From assembly GCA_016202875.1 (NCBI GenBank), contig JACQNX010000015.1, forward strand, positions 1-6,536: a stretch of DNA of 6,536 bases, in the 5' to 3' direction. This DNA comes from Candidatus Aenigmatarchaeota archaeon. Its GTDB lineage: Archaea; Aenigmatarchaeota; Aenigmatarchaeia; GW2011-AR5. Every line of letters begins with the position of its first letter. The stretch's first letter is position 1. The position numbers and the translations under genes are program-made. Below are positions 1 through 5,180 of the stretch, in pieces. Under the pieces are notes generated by a model. It had not been told where the DNA came from and ran no database searches. It saw only the letters and a list, made by a program, of their open reading frames with translations.

Positions 1-30
1 CGCCTGCCCTAAAGACGCTCGCCCGCTTAC

Positions 31-73
31 TTTGGATTTTTCGGCTTCGCCGAACGTTGCACTAAAATCCAAC
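31..73. repeat. Nested palindrome, first copy of hairpin core
   Basis: A perfect 9-bp outer stem (TTGGATTTT at 32-40 with AAAATCCAA at 64-72) encloses a tight GC hairpin, TTCGGC-TTC-GCCGAA, at 40-54. The 13-base core TCGGCTTCGCCGA (41-53) recurs exactly at 138-150. The stem-within-stem shape is typical of mobile or recombination repeats that fold as single strands, and less so of a simple terminator because no T-tract follows. An open frame crosses the region from a TTG codon, but it reads through the palindromes and is not credible as a gene. The identity of the repeat family is unknown. Confidence 0.6.
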
Positions 74-90
74 TTCTATCGAGGGAAACT

Positions 91-171
91 AACAGCGATT
101 TACCGACTACGCTCACTTGCAGTTCGCTCCGTCCAAATCGGCTTCGCCGACTTCGGTAAACCGCATACGTT
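91..171. repeat. attC-like imperfect palindrome
   Basis: Outer arms pair as AAC (91-93)/GTT (169-171), GCG (95-97)/CGC (162-164) and TTTACCGA (99-106)/TCGGTAAA (153-160), with small mismatches and an unpaired four-base ATAC on the right arm. The second copy of the TCGGCTTCGCCGA core lies inside at 138-150. An imperfect palindrome of about 80 bases bounded by AAC and GTT with extrahelical bases is the general architecture of integron attC sites. However, the ends do not match the RYYYAAC and GTTRRRY consensus strictly, and no integrase gene is visible. It is best described as attC-like; a MITE-type or REP-type element is equally possible. Confidence 0.45.
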
Positions 172-201
172 ATACGACATATTACTCAGGCGAAAAATCT
201 T
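169..201 (+). repeat. Left inverted repeat flanking the Rid gene
   Basis: This block begins GTTATACGA and ends GCGAAAAATCTT (190-201). The reverse complement of 617-654 begins GTTATGCGA and ends with the same 12 bases, so the Rid gene lies between two inverted copies. The middle parts are similar (ACTCAGGCG versus TTCTGAGCG) but differ in length by five bases. The right end of this copy supplies the purine-rich BRE-like segment and runs into the TATA box of the Rid gene. Confidence 0.6.
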
Positions 202-206
202 TAAAG
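200..206 (+). promoter_or_regulatory. TATA box of the Rid gene
   Basis: TTTAAAG is centred about 26 bases before the ATG at 229, with a BRE-like CGAAAAA just upstream (191-197). Transcription would start at or next to the ATG, and no Shine-Dalgarno sequence is present, so a leaderless mRNA is expected. Confidence 0.5.
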
Positions 207-228
207 TAGCAATACAATCTTAATTAAT

Positions 229-618
229 ATGACGCGAAAAAACATAACTTACAATCAGCCATTAGAAAAAGAGATAGGATTCTCGAGAGCAGTAAGAATT
301 GGAAATATCATTGCGGTAACAGCTACGGCCCCAATAGCAAAAGATGGTTCTGTCCATACACCCGGAGATATGTATGGTCAAACCAAAAGATGTTTAGAAA
401 TAATCAAAGATGTAATTGAGCAAGCGGGCGGAAAGCTTGATGATGTTATCAGAACAAGACTATTTCTAAAAGATATGAAAAGATGGAAAGAGGCTGCGAA
501 AGCACATGGAGAATTTTTTTCTAATGTGCAGCCTGCTTGTGGATTTATTGGGGCTTCCAGTTTTATTAATCCTGAATGGCTGATTGAAGTAGAAGCTGAT
601 TGTGTATTGCAGAAGTAA
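229..618 (+). CDS. Rid-superfamily (YjgF/YER057c/UK114) protein
   Basis: This 129-residue protein has the full length and hallmarks of the Rid family: a GNIIAVTATAP strand near 25-34, QTKRCLEIIKDVIEQAGGKLDDVIRTRLFLKDM at about 51-83, and a C-terminal IEVEADCV strand at 119-126. Family members form trimers with active sites at subunit interfaces; canonical RidA hydrolyses reactive 2-imino acids or enamines made by PLP enzymes. The key arginine of canonical RidA (E. coli Arg105, in the PARS context) is missing: the equivalent stretch here is QPACGF (101-106), with Cys104 and Gly105. The acidic residue near position 120 is kept. It therefore belongs to a non-RidA subgroup whose reaction is unknown. 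The ATG at 229 suits the TATA spacing. The gene stands alone, bracketed by inverted repeats, which suggests a mobile passenger. Family assignment is firm; function is not. Confidence 0.9.
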   Translation: MTRKNITYNQPLEKEIGFSRAVRIGNIIAVTATAPIAKDGSVHTPGDMYGQTKRCLEIIKDVIEQAGGKLDDVIRTRLFLKDMKRWKEAAKAHGEFFSNVQPACGFIGASSFINPEWLIEVEADCVLQK

Positions 619-654
619 GATTTTTCGCTCAGAACTTAAACGACTTCGCATAAC
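617..654 (-). repeat. Right inverted repeat flanking the Rid gene
   Basis: This is the inverted partner of 169-201. AAGATTTTTCGC (617-628) overlaps the Rid stop codon, and CGCATAAC (647-654) closes the element. It fills almost all of the 44-base gap between the convergent Rid and GGDEF genes. Its T5 run (621-625) could also help end Rid transcription. Confidence 0.6.
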
Positions 655-662
655 TCCGTGCT

Positions 663-1337
663 CTATAACACTGACTTGAAGTCATCATAGTAACAGACCC
701 TGTTCTTCCCCTCTCCCTTGGCACGGTAGAGCTGCTCGTCTGCGTGCTGAAGAAGCTGCGATGCGCTCATGCGGCCAAAATCCGGATAATAAGTAGCTAC
801 CCCGATGCTTGCAGTGATATACAATCTGTAAGCAGCACCATTGACACCTATCTGATAAGGTTTTTCTGATATTTTCTCATGTATACGCATTGCTCTACTC
901 ATGGCGCCATGCCTGTCTGTGGCGGGCATGATGACTGCAAACTCTTCCCCTCCGTAGCGGGCTGCAACGTCAGTGCCCCTTATTCCATCATTGATCCTCT
1001 TTGCTGTCTCTCTTAAAACCGCATCTCCGGCCAGATGCCCGTATGCATTATTAACGCCTTTGAAATCGTCCAGATCCAGCATAGCCAGAGAAAGGCGCAT
1101 ATTCCCTCTTTCTGCTACTTTGAACAGCCTGTCGAGTTCGCCTTCAAAATATCTCCTGTTTCCAAGCCCTGTCAGTTCGTCGGTCAGGGCTAGAGCACGA
1201 AGCATTTCATTGTCGTGCTTTAGAGCCTCTATTTCCCTCAATAGTCCTGCGTTTAAGCCGCATGCCTCTAGGTATTTCTGGCCGATTGCGGTGTGTCGCA
1301 ACGCCAACTTTTCAAGATATTTTCTCATTCTGTCCAT
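663..1337 (-). CDS. GGDEF-domain diguanylate cyclase, soluble
   Basis: This protein probably makes cyclic di-GMP from two GTP. Of its 224 residues, about 1-48 form a charged, helical, possibly coiled-coil leader without membrane segments; the remainder is a complete GGDEF domain. Visible motifs are DELTGLGNRR (53-62); LDLDDFKGVNNAYGH with metal-ligand candidate Asp88 and base-contacting candidate Asn96; Asp105 in the AGD turn; and the signature GGEEF at 129-133. An RxxD inhibitory I-site (Arg120-Asp123) stands exactly five residues before GGEEF, so product feedback is likely. No EAL, HD-GYP or PilZ domain is in view. The ATG at 1337 is preceded on its strand by GGTG (complement of 1343-1346) five bases away, an archaeal-type ribosome site. 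GGDEF proteins are rare in archaea, so acquisition from bacteria is plausible, although its GC content matches the higher-GC parts of the window. Confidence 0.95.
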   Translation of the reverse strand: MDRMRKYLEKLALRHTAIGQKYLEACGLNAGLLREIEALKHDNEMLRALALTDELTGLGNRRYFEGELDRLFKVAERGNMRLSLAMLDLDDFKGVNNAYGHLAGDAVLRETAKRINDGIRGTDVAARYGGEEFAVIMPATDRHGAMSRAMRIHEKISEKPYQIGVNGAAYRLYITASIGVATYYPDFGRMSASQLLQHADEQLYRAKGEGKNRVCYYDDFKSVL

Positions 1338-1384
1338 AAACGCACCACTTTGTTAGCATCAAGTAGTAACAACACTACGAAAGC

Positions 1385-1391
1385 TACTTAA
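1385..1391 (-). promoter_or_regulatory. Possible TATA box of the GGDEF gene
   Basis: On the minus strand this reads TTAAGTA, about 50 bases before the cyclase ATG, which would give a short leader carrying the GGTG site. It is a weak match. It lies in the shared 116-base divergent region with the membrane-protein promoter, close to small inverted repeats (AAGCT/AGCTT at 1381-1395, GTAGT/ACTAC at 1363-1378) that might be operators. Confidence 0.25.
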
Positions 1392-1412
1392 GCTTATCTT
1401 TGGGCGAAATGC

Positions 1413-1420
1413 TTAAATAT
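1413..1420 (+). promoter_or_regulatory. TATA box of the small membrane-protein gene
   Basis: TTAAATAT has a BRE-like CGAAAT at 1405-1410 just upstream. Its centre is about 37 bases before the ATG at 1454, so the mRNA would have a leader of roughly 10 bases. A GGTG at 1442-1445 could act as ribosome-binding site. Confidence 0.5.
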
Positions 1421-1453
1421 AGAACAGATGAGAAGATAGTGGGTGTAACAAAA

Positions 1454-1801
1454 ATGAAAACTGCTAGATTAGGCGAACTGTCATTCCTAGCATTTGTCAT
1501 CATAGCCATTTTGGCTGGATTGGCAACATCTGCATATCCGACAAGCGATTACGGCGCTGTGACGGCTGTGCTGGTTGTGCTGGGAGTAATAGTCGGTTTG
1601 CTGAACGTTTCGGAGAAGGAAACGACTCCGTTCCTGGTGGCTGCAATCGCTTTACTGGCTGCTGGTACTGCAAGCTTTGTTGCTGTACCTGTTGCTGGCA
1701 ACGTGATAGACAACATCCTTAACTTCATTGGCGCTTTTGTCGCTCCGGCGGCAGTAATAGTCGCCCTTAAGGCTGTTCACGCACTAGGCGCAAAGAAATA
1801 G
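1454..1801 (+). CDS. Small four-helix membrane protein, archaeal type
   Basis: This is a 115-residue, very hydrophobic protein with four predicted membrane helices at about 9-28, 34-51, 59-78 and 88-108, joined by short loops (LNVSEKETTPF between helices 2 and 3) and ending in a basic LGAKK tail. I chose the ATG at 1454 over the in-frame TTG at 1400 because the TATA box lies between them and GGTG precedes the ATG at 8 bases. Proteins with this layout (VLVVLGVIVGLLNVSEKE followed by APAAVIVALKAV) are, as I recall, common as uncharacterised proteins in DPANN-type archaea. No catalytic or transport motif is visible, so no function is assigned. It is divergent from the GGDEF gene and followed by its own terminator, so it is probably monocistronic and, judged by its clear promoter, well expressed. 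Confidence 0.85.
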   Translation: MKTARLGELSFLAFVIIAILAGLATSAYPTSDYGAVTAVLVVLGVIVGLLNVSEKETTPFLVAAIALLAAGTASFVAVPVAGNVIDNILNFIGAFVAPAAVIVALKAVHALGAKK

Positions 1802-1802
1802 G

Positions 1803-1869
1803 TTCTGGGTTAGCGCTGTTGCGTTAAACACTCAGAATTTTCTGTTTTCCCTATTTTCTTTTTATTTTT
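1803..1869 (+). terminator. Hairpin plus long T-rich tract
   Basis: An imperfect hairpin (TTCTG at 1803-1807 pairing with CAGAA at 1833-1837, with GCGC/GCGT-type pairing near the loop) is followed by a T-rich run to 1869 containing several T4-T5 blocks. It starts one base after the stop of the membrane-protein gene. Archaeal RNA polymerase terminates mainly on T-tracts, which this provides. Confidence 0.65.
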
Positions 1870-1921
1870 ACGTATGAGGCTTTGGTCTCTGTATCTGATT
1901 CTGGCATTTATGTCTGTTTAT

Positions 1922-1950
1922 GTTAAAAACTTTTCGGAGAACGTATTTTC
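1922..1950 (+). promoter_or_regulatory. Promoter block, duplicate of the one at 5305-5333
   Basis: The block contains GTTAAAAACTTTTC (1922-1935) and ACGTATTTTC (1941-1950) directly before an ATG at 1951. The same 29-base block precedes the ATG at 5334 with 25 of 29 bases identical and no spacing change. The TTAAAAAC part would be the TATA box, about 25 bases before the ATG. Confidence 0.5.
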
Positions 1951-2016
1951 ATGGGTGGCAAAAACACGAGCAATCTCTACCAGCTGTTCACTCTCAAGAA
2001 ACAGAAACGGTGGTAG
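1951..2016 (+). pseudogene. Micro-ORF after duplicated promoter, possible gene remnant
   Basis: A 21-codon frame (MGGKNTSNLYQLFTLKKQKRW) starts at the exact ATG position set by the duplicated promoter. It stops at 2014-2016, but another frame continues openly with TVVAVALEKYEK to a stop at 2043-2045, as if a frameshift had split a longer protein. That second frame is also open from its own ATG at 1920 (41 residues), which overlaps the TATA box. Three readings remain: a real tiny peptide gene, a decayed 5' end of a gene, or chance. I do not recognise the peptide. This is the only coding candidate between 1802 and 2135. Confidence 0.3.
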
Positions 2017-2042
2017 CGGTAGCCCTCGAAAAATATGAGAAA

Positions 2043-2073
2043 TAAACGCCTAAGGCGCTCAACCAGGCGTTTA
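2043..2073. repeat. 9-bp inverted repeat at the left edge of the RM island
   Basis: TAAACGCCT (2043-2051) pairs perfectly with AGGCGTTTA (2065-2073) around a 13-base loop. It lies between the micro-ORF and the restriction-modification promoter, where base composition turns AT-rich. No T-tract follows, so a terminator is less likely than an operator or the scar of an insertion or recombination site. Confidence 0.5.
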
Positions 2074-2104
2074 ATGCTCCAAGAGGTAAAATTGAGAAAA
2101 TGAC

Positions 2105-2112
2105 TTTATATA
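2105..2112 (+). promoter_or_regulatory. TATA box of the zinc-ribbon/methyltransferase operon
   Basis: TTTATATA is centred about 27 bases before the ATG at 2136, with an A-rich BRE-like stretch upstream. It fits a leaderless or one- to two-base leader transcript starting at the zinc-ribbon gene and continuing into the methyltransferase gene. Confidence 0.6.
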
Positions 2113-2135
2113 CTTATTGGTATATTACTAATAGT

Positions 2136-2270
2136 ATGGCAATGGTAAAGCTTTCTGGTTATAGATGTGAAAGATGCGAACATGAATGGTTCCCAAGAAA
2201 CAGCGAAGAGCCTTTGGTATGCCCTAAATGTAAAAGCCCTTATTGGAATAAGCCAAAAAAGAAAAAATAA
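2136..2270 (+). CDS. Small zinc-ribbon protein
   Basis: This 44-residue protein has two CxxC knuckles, Cys11-Glu-Arg-Cys14 and Cys29-Pro-Lys-Cys32, 14 residues apart, which is a typical treble-clef or zinc-ribbon spacing binding one zinc. It ends in a basic tail (KPKKKK) that could contact nucleic acid. The sequence around the knuckles (GYRCERCEHEWFPRN, VCPKCKSPYWN) resembles small ribbons seen in archaeal genomes. The start at 2136 matches the TATA spacing; an alternative ATG lies two codons downstream. Its stop is 14 bases before the methyltransferase ATG, so the two are almost certainly cotranscribed. It may regulate the methyltransferase or endonuclease, assist DNA binding, or be a passenger. 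The zinc-binding call is strong; the role is inference. Confidence 0.85.
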   Translation: MAMVKLSGYRCERCEHEWFPRNSEEPLVCPKCKSPYWNKPKKKK

Positions 2271-2284
2271 ACAAGGTAATTAAA

Positions 2285-3190
2285 ATGAAAGAAAATCAGA
2301 AAGGAACAGAAACAAGTTCATTTGGAACATCTGGCAGAGTTAATCACGACTCTTCAAGATTCTATTCTGGTAAGATATATTCCAATGTTTCTAAATCAGA
2401 ATTAGAGCATTGTGAAGAAAACTCTATACCAGAGGATACTGTCAATAAAATATTCTGTAAATCAAGCGAGAAAATGAATGAATTACCCGACAATAGCATT
2501 CATTTGGTGGTAACCTCGCCACCTTATAATGTAGGAAAAGAGTATGATGAAAACCTTTCTATTGAAGAATATAGAAATTTGCTAAAATCAATATTCAAAG
2601 AAGTGTATAGGGTTCTTGTTGTTGGCGGGAGAGTGTGCATTAATGTAGCAAATGTTGGTAGAAAGCCATACATCCCATTTCATAGTTTCATAATTGAAGA
2701 TATGATAAAAATAGGCTTTTTTATGCGTGGAGAAATTATATGGAATAAGGGTTCAAGTGCTGGAACATCAATGGCATGGGGGAGCTGGTTATCGGCAACA
2801 AATCCTACACTGAGAGATACTCATGAATACATCTTGGTTTTTTCAAAAGGAAATAATGGACGAACTTCAGAAAAAAAAGAAAGCACGATAACAAAAGAAG
2901 AATTTATGGAATTTACAAAAAGCGTATGGTCTTTCTCTACACAATCTGCACGTTCTATAGGTCATCCCGCACCTTTTCCTGTAGAACTTCCATCAAGATT
3001 AATCAAACTCTATACATTCAAGGGCGATGTAGTTTTAGACCCATTCATGGGTAGTGGAACAACTGCAATAGCTGCCAGAAAATTAGAACGAAAATATGTT
3101 GGATATGACATAAGCAAAGAATATTGCAAGCTTGCAGATGCACGGATTAAAAAAGAATTTGCACAAAAAACTCTCAAGGCTGTTGCCTAA
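2285..3190 (+). CDS. DNA amino-methyltransferase, beta class, probably m4C
   Basis: The protein (301 residues) transfers a methyl group from S-adenosylmethionine to an exocyclic amino group in DNA. The catalytic motif IV is TSPPY (77-81), the S-P-P-Y form typical of N4-cytosine enzymes. HPAPFP (227-232) corresponds to motif X, and the SAM-binding motif I, DPFMGSGTT (252-260), lies near the C terminus. The order IV, then X, then I defines the beta class. The region between, including GSSAGTSMAWGSW (156-168) and the adjoining RDTHEYILVFSKG (177-189), probably holds substrate-recognition elements. The start at 2285 is preceded by AAGGTAAT (2273-2280), close to the archaeal AGGTGAT ribosome site, consistent with second place in the operon. 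It pairs with the convergent endonuclease at 3264-3815 as a type II system. The N4-cytosine assignment is likely but m6A is not excluded by motif alone. The gene is markedly AT-rich compared with the flanks, a sign of transfer. Confidence 0.92.
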   Translation: MKENQKGTETSSFGTSGRVNHDSSRFYSGKIYSNVSKSELEHCEENSIPEDTVNKIFCKSSEKMNELPDNSIHLVVTSPPYNVGKEYDENLSIEEYRNLLKSIFKEVYRVLVVGGRVCINVANVGRKPYIPFHSFIIEDMIKIGFFMRGEIIWNKGSSAGTSMAWGSWLSATNPTLRDTHEYILVFSKGNNGRTSEKKESTITKEEFMEFTKSVWSFSTQSARSIGHPAPFPVELPSRLIKLYTFKGDVVLDPFMGSGTTAIAARKLERKYVGYDISKEYCKLADARIKKEFAQKTLKAVA

Positions 3191-3260
3191 TCATTCCACA
3201 TATCCGTCCATCTTTTGTAAACATCATATTTGACATTTTCTTTGACCCAATTAATAGAGA

Positions 3261-3280
3261 TTTTTAATGTTTTTTGTTTT
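3261..3280 (+). terminator. T-rich tract after the methyltransferase gene
   Basis: On the plus strand this holds T5, T6 and T4 runs about 70 bases past the methyltransferase stop and lies antisense to the last codons of the convergent endonuclease gene. It is a plausible archaeal T-tract terminator for the operon, with overlapping 3' ends. Confidence 0.4.
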
Positions 3281-3815
3281 CTAACATTTTTTGTATCGCT
3301 TCTTTACTAAATTCGACGCCTCTTGGATTTGTTCCTGCTTTTGGCAACTTAAGATATCTATTCCGTTCTAATAATCTAAATATTTCTTTCTGGACTTTAA
3401 GCGGTATTAGAAAAAAGCTATCTTCATTTTTACCCCACCATATTTGAACGAGAATAATATCATACTTTGGCTTATAATTTTTGATAAATTTTCTTGAACT
3501 TTTTGCATCTACAGTCCAAACCGCTTTAATACCACCATTTCCTGTTATAGTCTTTATTGATATGCCTTTTCCATTAACTTTTACATCTATTTCTGGTTCT
3601 GTTGTTGGTATTTCTGTATCAATACTTTCTTCTCCAAATTTATGTATGAGTAAACCACTAATAACCTTTTCCCTTAAAGAGCCAACTTCCATGCCGATTT
3701 TGCCAGCTCTTGAACTTTCAATTTCAGCTATTCTAAAAAGCTTCGGCAATTTATTTCGAATTTTTGAGATAGTAGAACTGTCTGTAAATAATTCGGTCAA
3801 ATTCGCTTTTGGCAT
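3264..3815 (-). CDS. Type II restriction endonuclease, ThaI-like
   Basis: This 183-residue protein resembles, from memory, the ThaI family of type II endonucleases: ESSRAGKIGMEVGSLREKV (33-51), TEPEIDVKV (72-80), ISIKTITGNGG (85-95), WTVDAK (100-105) and KLPKAGTNPRGVE (156-168). A PD-(D/E)XK-type core can be proposed as Glu43 or Glu49 on the first helix, Asp77 on the second strand, and Ser86-Ile-Lys88 on the third, where the usual acidic residue before the lysine is replaced by serine. ThaI cuts CGCG, so that sequence is a candidate target, unproved. About a dozen CGCG sites occur in this window, so there is no strong local avoidance. The gene is convergent with the methyltransferase, AT-rich like it, and has its own TATA box 25 bases before the ATG, allowing separate control. 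Endonuclease role: confident; specificity: inference. Confidence 0.8.
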   Translation of the reverse strand: MPKANLTELFTDSSTISKIRNKLPKLFRIAEIESSRAGKIGMEVGSLREKVISGLLIHKFGEESIDTEIPTTEPEIDVKVNGKGISIKTITGNGGIKAVWTVDAKSSRKFIKNYKPKYDIILVQIWWGKNEDSFFLIPLKVQKEIFRLLERNRYLKLPKAGTNPRGVEFSKEAIQKMLENKKH

Positions 3816-3836
3816 AGATTTTATTGTTTTTTGACA

Positions 3837-3844
3837 TTTTAATA
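3837..3844 (-). promoter_or_regulatory. TATA box of the endonuclease gene
   Basis: On the minus strand this reads TATTAAAA, centred about 25 bases before the ATG at 3815, with no ribosome-binding site between. The mRNA is expected to be leaderless and is independent of the methyltransferase operon. Confidence 0.55.
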
Positions 3845-3905
3845 CCAGCCGAAGAGTTTACAGAACTTCACATGATATTATGCGCAGTTACACAAACCCT
3901 TTCTC

Positions 3906-5159
3906 CTAACCCTTCTGCTTCTTGATGGATGCCTCAGCCTCCTTGTAGTGCTTTTCCGTATCAGGCTTCGCGGGCCTGCGGCTCCTCCTGATGGCAAGCC
4001 TGGATGCGATGGTCGTGTACATGACAGTGGCAAGGATGACGACGAAGATGATGTCCGAAAAGATTGCAGCCTCTTTTATGCCCGCGCTGACAGGGAGTTG
4101 CGCCAGCACAGCTGCCGCCAGGCCGCGCGGAGCCATTACCCTTGCCAGGTTCTTGTCTGTCCTGGACATGAACATGCCGTGCGTGCCTATCTGGATACTT
4201 GCCAGTCTTATGATGATAAGGGATGCCGCAATAGCGAGCCCGTAAACAATATACGTCGGATTAATGAGCACGATAATGCCCAGGAACACAAAGAAGAACG
4301 AGCGTATGAAAAACGACACCTCCATGTGGAAGCTCCTGAGCATGGGGTTGGCGCCTGTCCTCCTTCTGATTTTCAGCATGCGCGATATGGTGGCGCCGTT
4401 GCCCAGCACAATCCCGAAGAACAGGGACGCTATGGCGCCGGAGCCTGCTGCCGACTCCACCAGCACGTACACAAGCAGCAGGGCCGCAAGCGTGAGCATG
4501 TAGTCAAAAGGCTTCCCTTTCAGCTTTTCCAGGATAAAGAGCCATACAATTCCCAGCATCACGCCTATCACAGCGCCCACTGAAAACGCAGCCAGTATGC
4601 CCTGCAGCGCTGAATAGCTGGAATTCGCCACAATGATGTTGATAAGCGCGATGGAAACGACTATGACCAGTGGATCAGTGAATATGGACTCAAGATTAAG
4701 CAGTGTCTTTACGTTCTGGCTTATGTTCAGCCTGCTCACTATGGCCACAACAACAGCAGAACTGGTGCCGCCCAGTATGGCGCCCAGCAGAAGCCCGAGG
4801 AGAAGGTCGAATCCGAAAAACCATGTCGCTATGAAGCCCACCACCAGCATCCCGAACAGAACATCGAGAATGCCGACCAGCATGCTGCGCGGAGCGCCCC
4901 GCACAAGCTGGTAGAAGTCCATGTTCAGCCCGGCATCAAATAATATTATCAGCAGCGCCACAGCTGCCAGGAACGGCGAAATCGTCACAAAGAGCGCCCT
5001 GTCAACCAGATGCAGGACAGGCCCGATAAGTATGCCGAACAGGATGAGCCATATCACGTCAGAGATCTTTGTCTTGTTGAAAATCAGCGAGCCTACATAG
5101 CCCACAAAAATAGTGATCGCGAAGAGCATGAGAATTTCCAGCGCATTCACTTCAGCCAT
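3906..5159 (-). CDS. Monovalent cation/proton antiporter (CPA, NhaP-like)
   Basis: This 417-residue integral membrane protein has about a dozen hydrophobic segments spread from 8 to 388 and a basic, hydrophilic C-terminal tail (about 389-417) on the cytoplasmic side. It most likely exchanges Na+ or K+ for H+. Family marks are ILFDAGLNMD (72-81); GGTSSAVVVAIVSRL (130-144) on the first discontinuous helix; ESIFTDPLVIV (157-167), where Asp162 would be the ion-binding carboxylate; EVSFFIRSFFFVFLG (280-294) with Arg286; and APRGLAAAVLA (343-353), the PRG motif common in CPA1 members. Two positions depart from the CPA1 textbook form: TSS replaces TDP at 132-134, and Thr161 takes the place of Asn in the ND pair. 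Coupling ion and stoichiometry therefore cannot be read off. The ATG at 5159 agrees with a TATA box 26 bases upstream. The gene is monocistronic by context. Confidence 0.9.
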   Translation of the reverse strand: MAEVNALEILMLFAITIFVGYVGSLIFNKTKISDVIWLILFGILIGPVLHLVDRALFVTISPFLAAVALLIILFDAGLNMDFYQLVRGAPRSMLVGILDVLFGMLVVGFIATWFFGFDLLLGLLLGAILGGTSSAVVVAIVSRLNISQNVKTLLNLESIFTDPLVIVVSIALINIIVANSSYSALQGILAAFSVGAVIGVMLGIVWLFILEKLKGKPFDYMLTLAALLLVYVLVESAAGSGAIASLFFGIVLGNGATISRMLKIRRRTGANPMLRSFHMEVSFFIRSFFFVFLGIIVLINPTYIVYGLAIAASLIIIRLASIQIGTHGMFMSRTDKNLARVMAPRGLAAAVLAQLPVSAGIKEAAIFSDIIFVVILATVMYTTIASRLAIRRSRRPAKPDTEKHYKEAEASIKKQKG

Positions 5160-5180
5160 GCCTTCTTTTTGGGAGCTGTT

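Noticed and set aside
32..223. 63-codon open frame from a TTG start across the left palindromes
   Set aside because: It reads straight through the repeated hairpin cores, has no TATA box or ribosome site, and overlaps the Rid promoter.
973..1356. 127-codon plus-strand frame
   Set aside because: Antisense shadow of the GGDEF gene, whose motifs and reading frame are unambiguous.
3481..3834. 117-codon plus-strand frame
   Set aside because: Antisense to the endonuclease gene; no promoter of its own and no recognisable content.
3869..3893. Resemblance of TGCGCATAATATCATG (minus strand) to one arm of a bacterial dif site
   Set aside because: Only the XerC-side arm is similar; the other arm does not match and archaeal dif sites differ, so it is probably chance.
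3948..4583. 211-codon plus-strand frame and shorter ones up to 5195
   Set aside because: Antisense shadows of the antiporter; composition (many His, Arg, Gln, Cys) is typical of reading the wrong strand of a membrane-protein gene.
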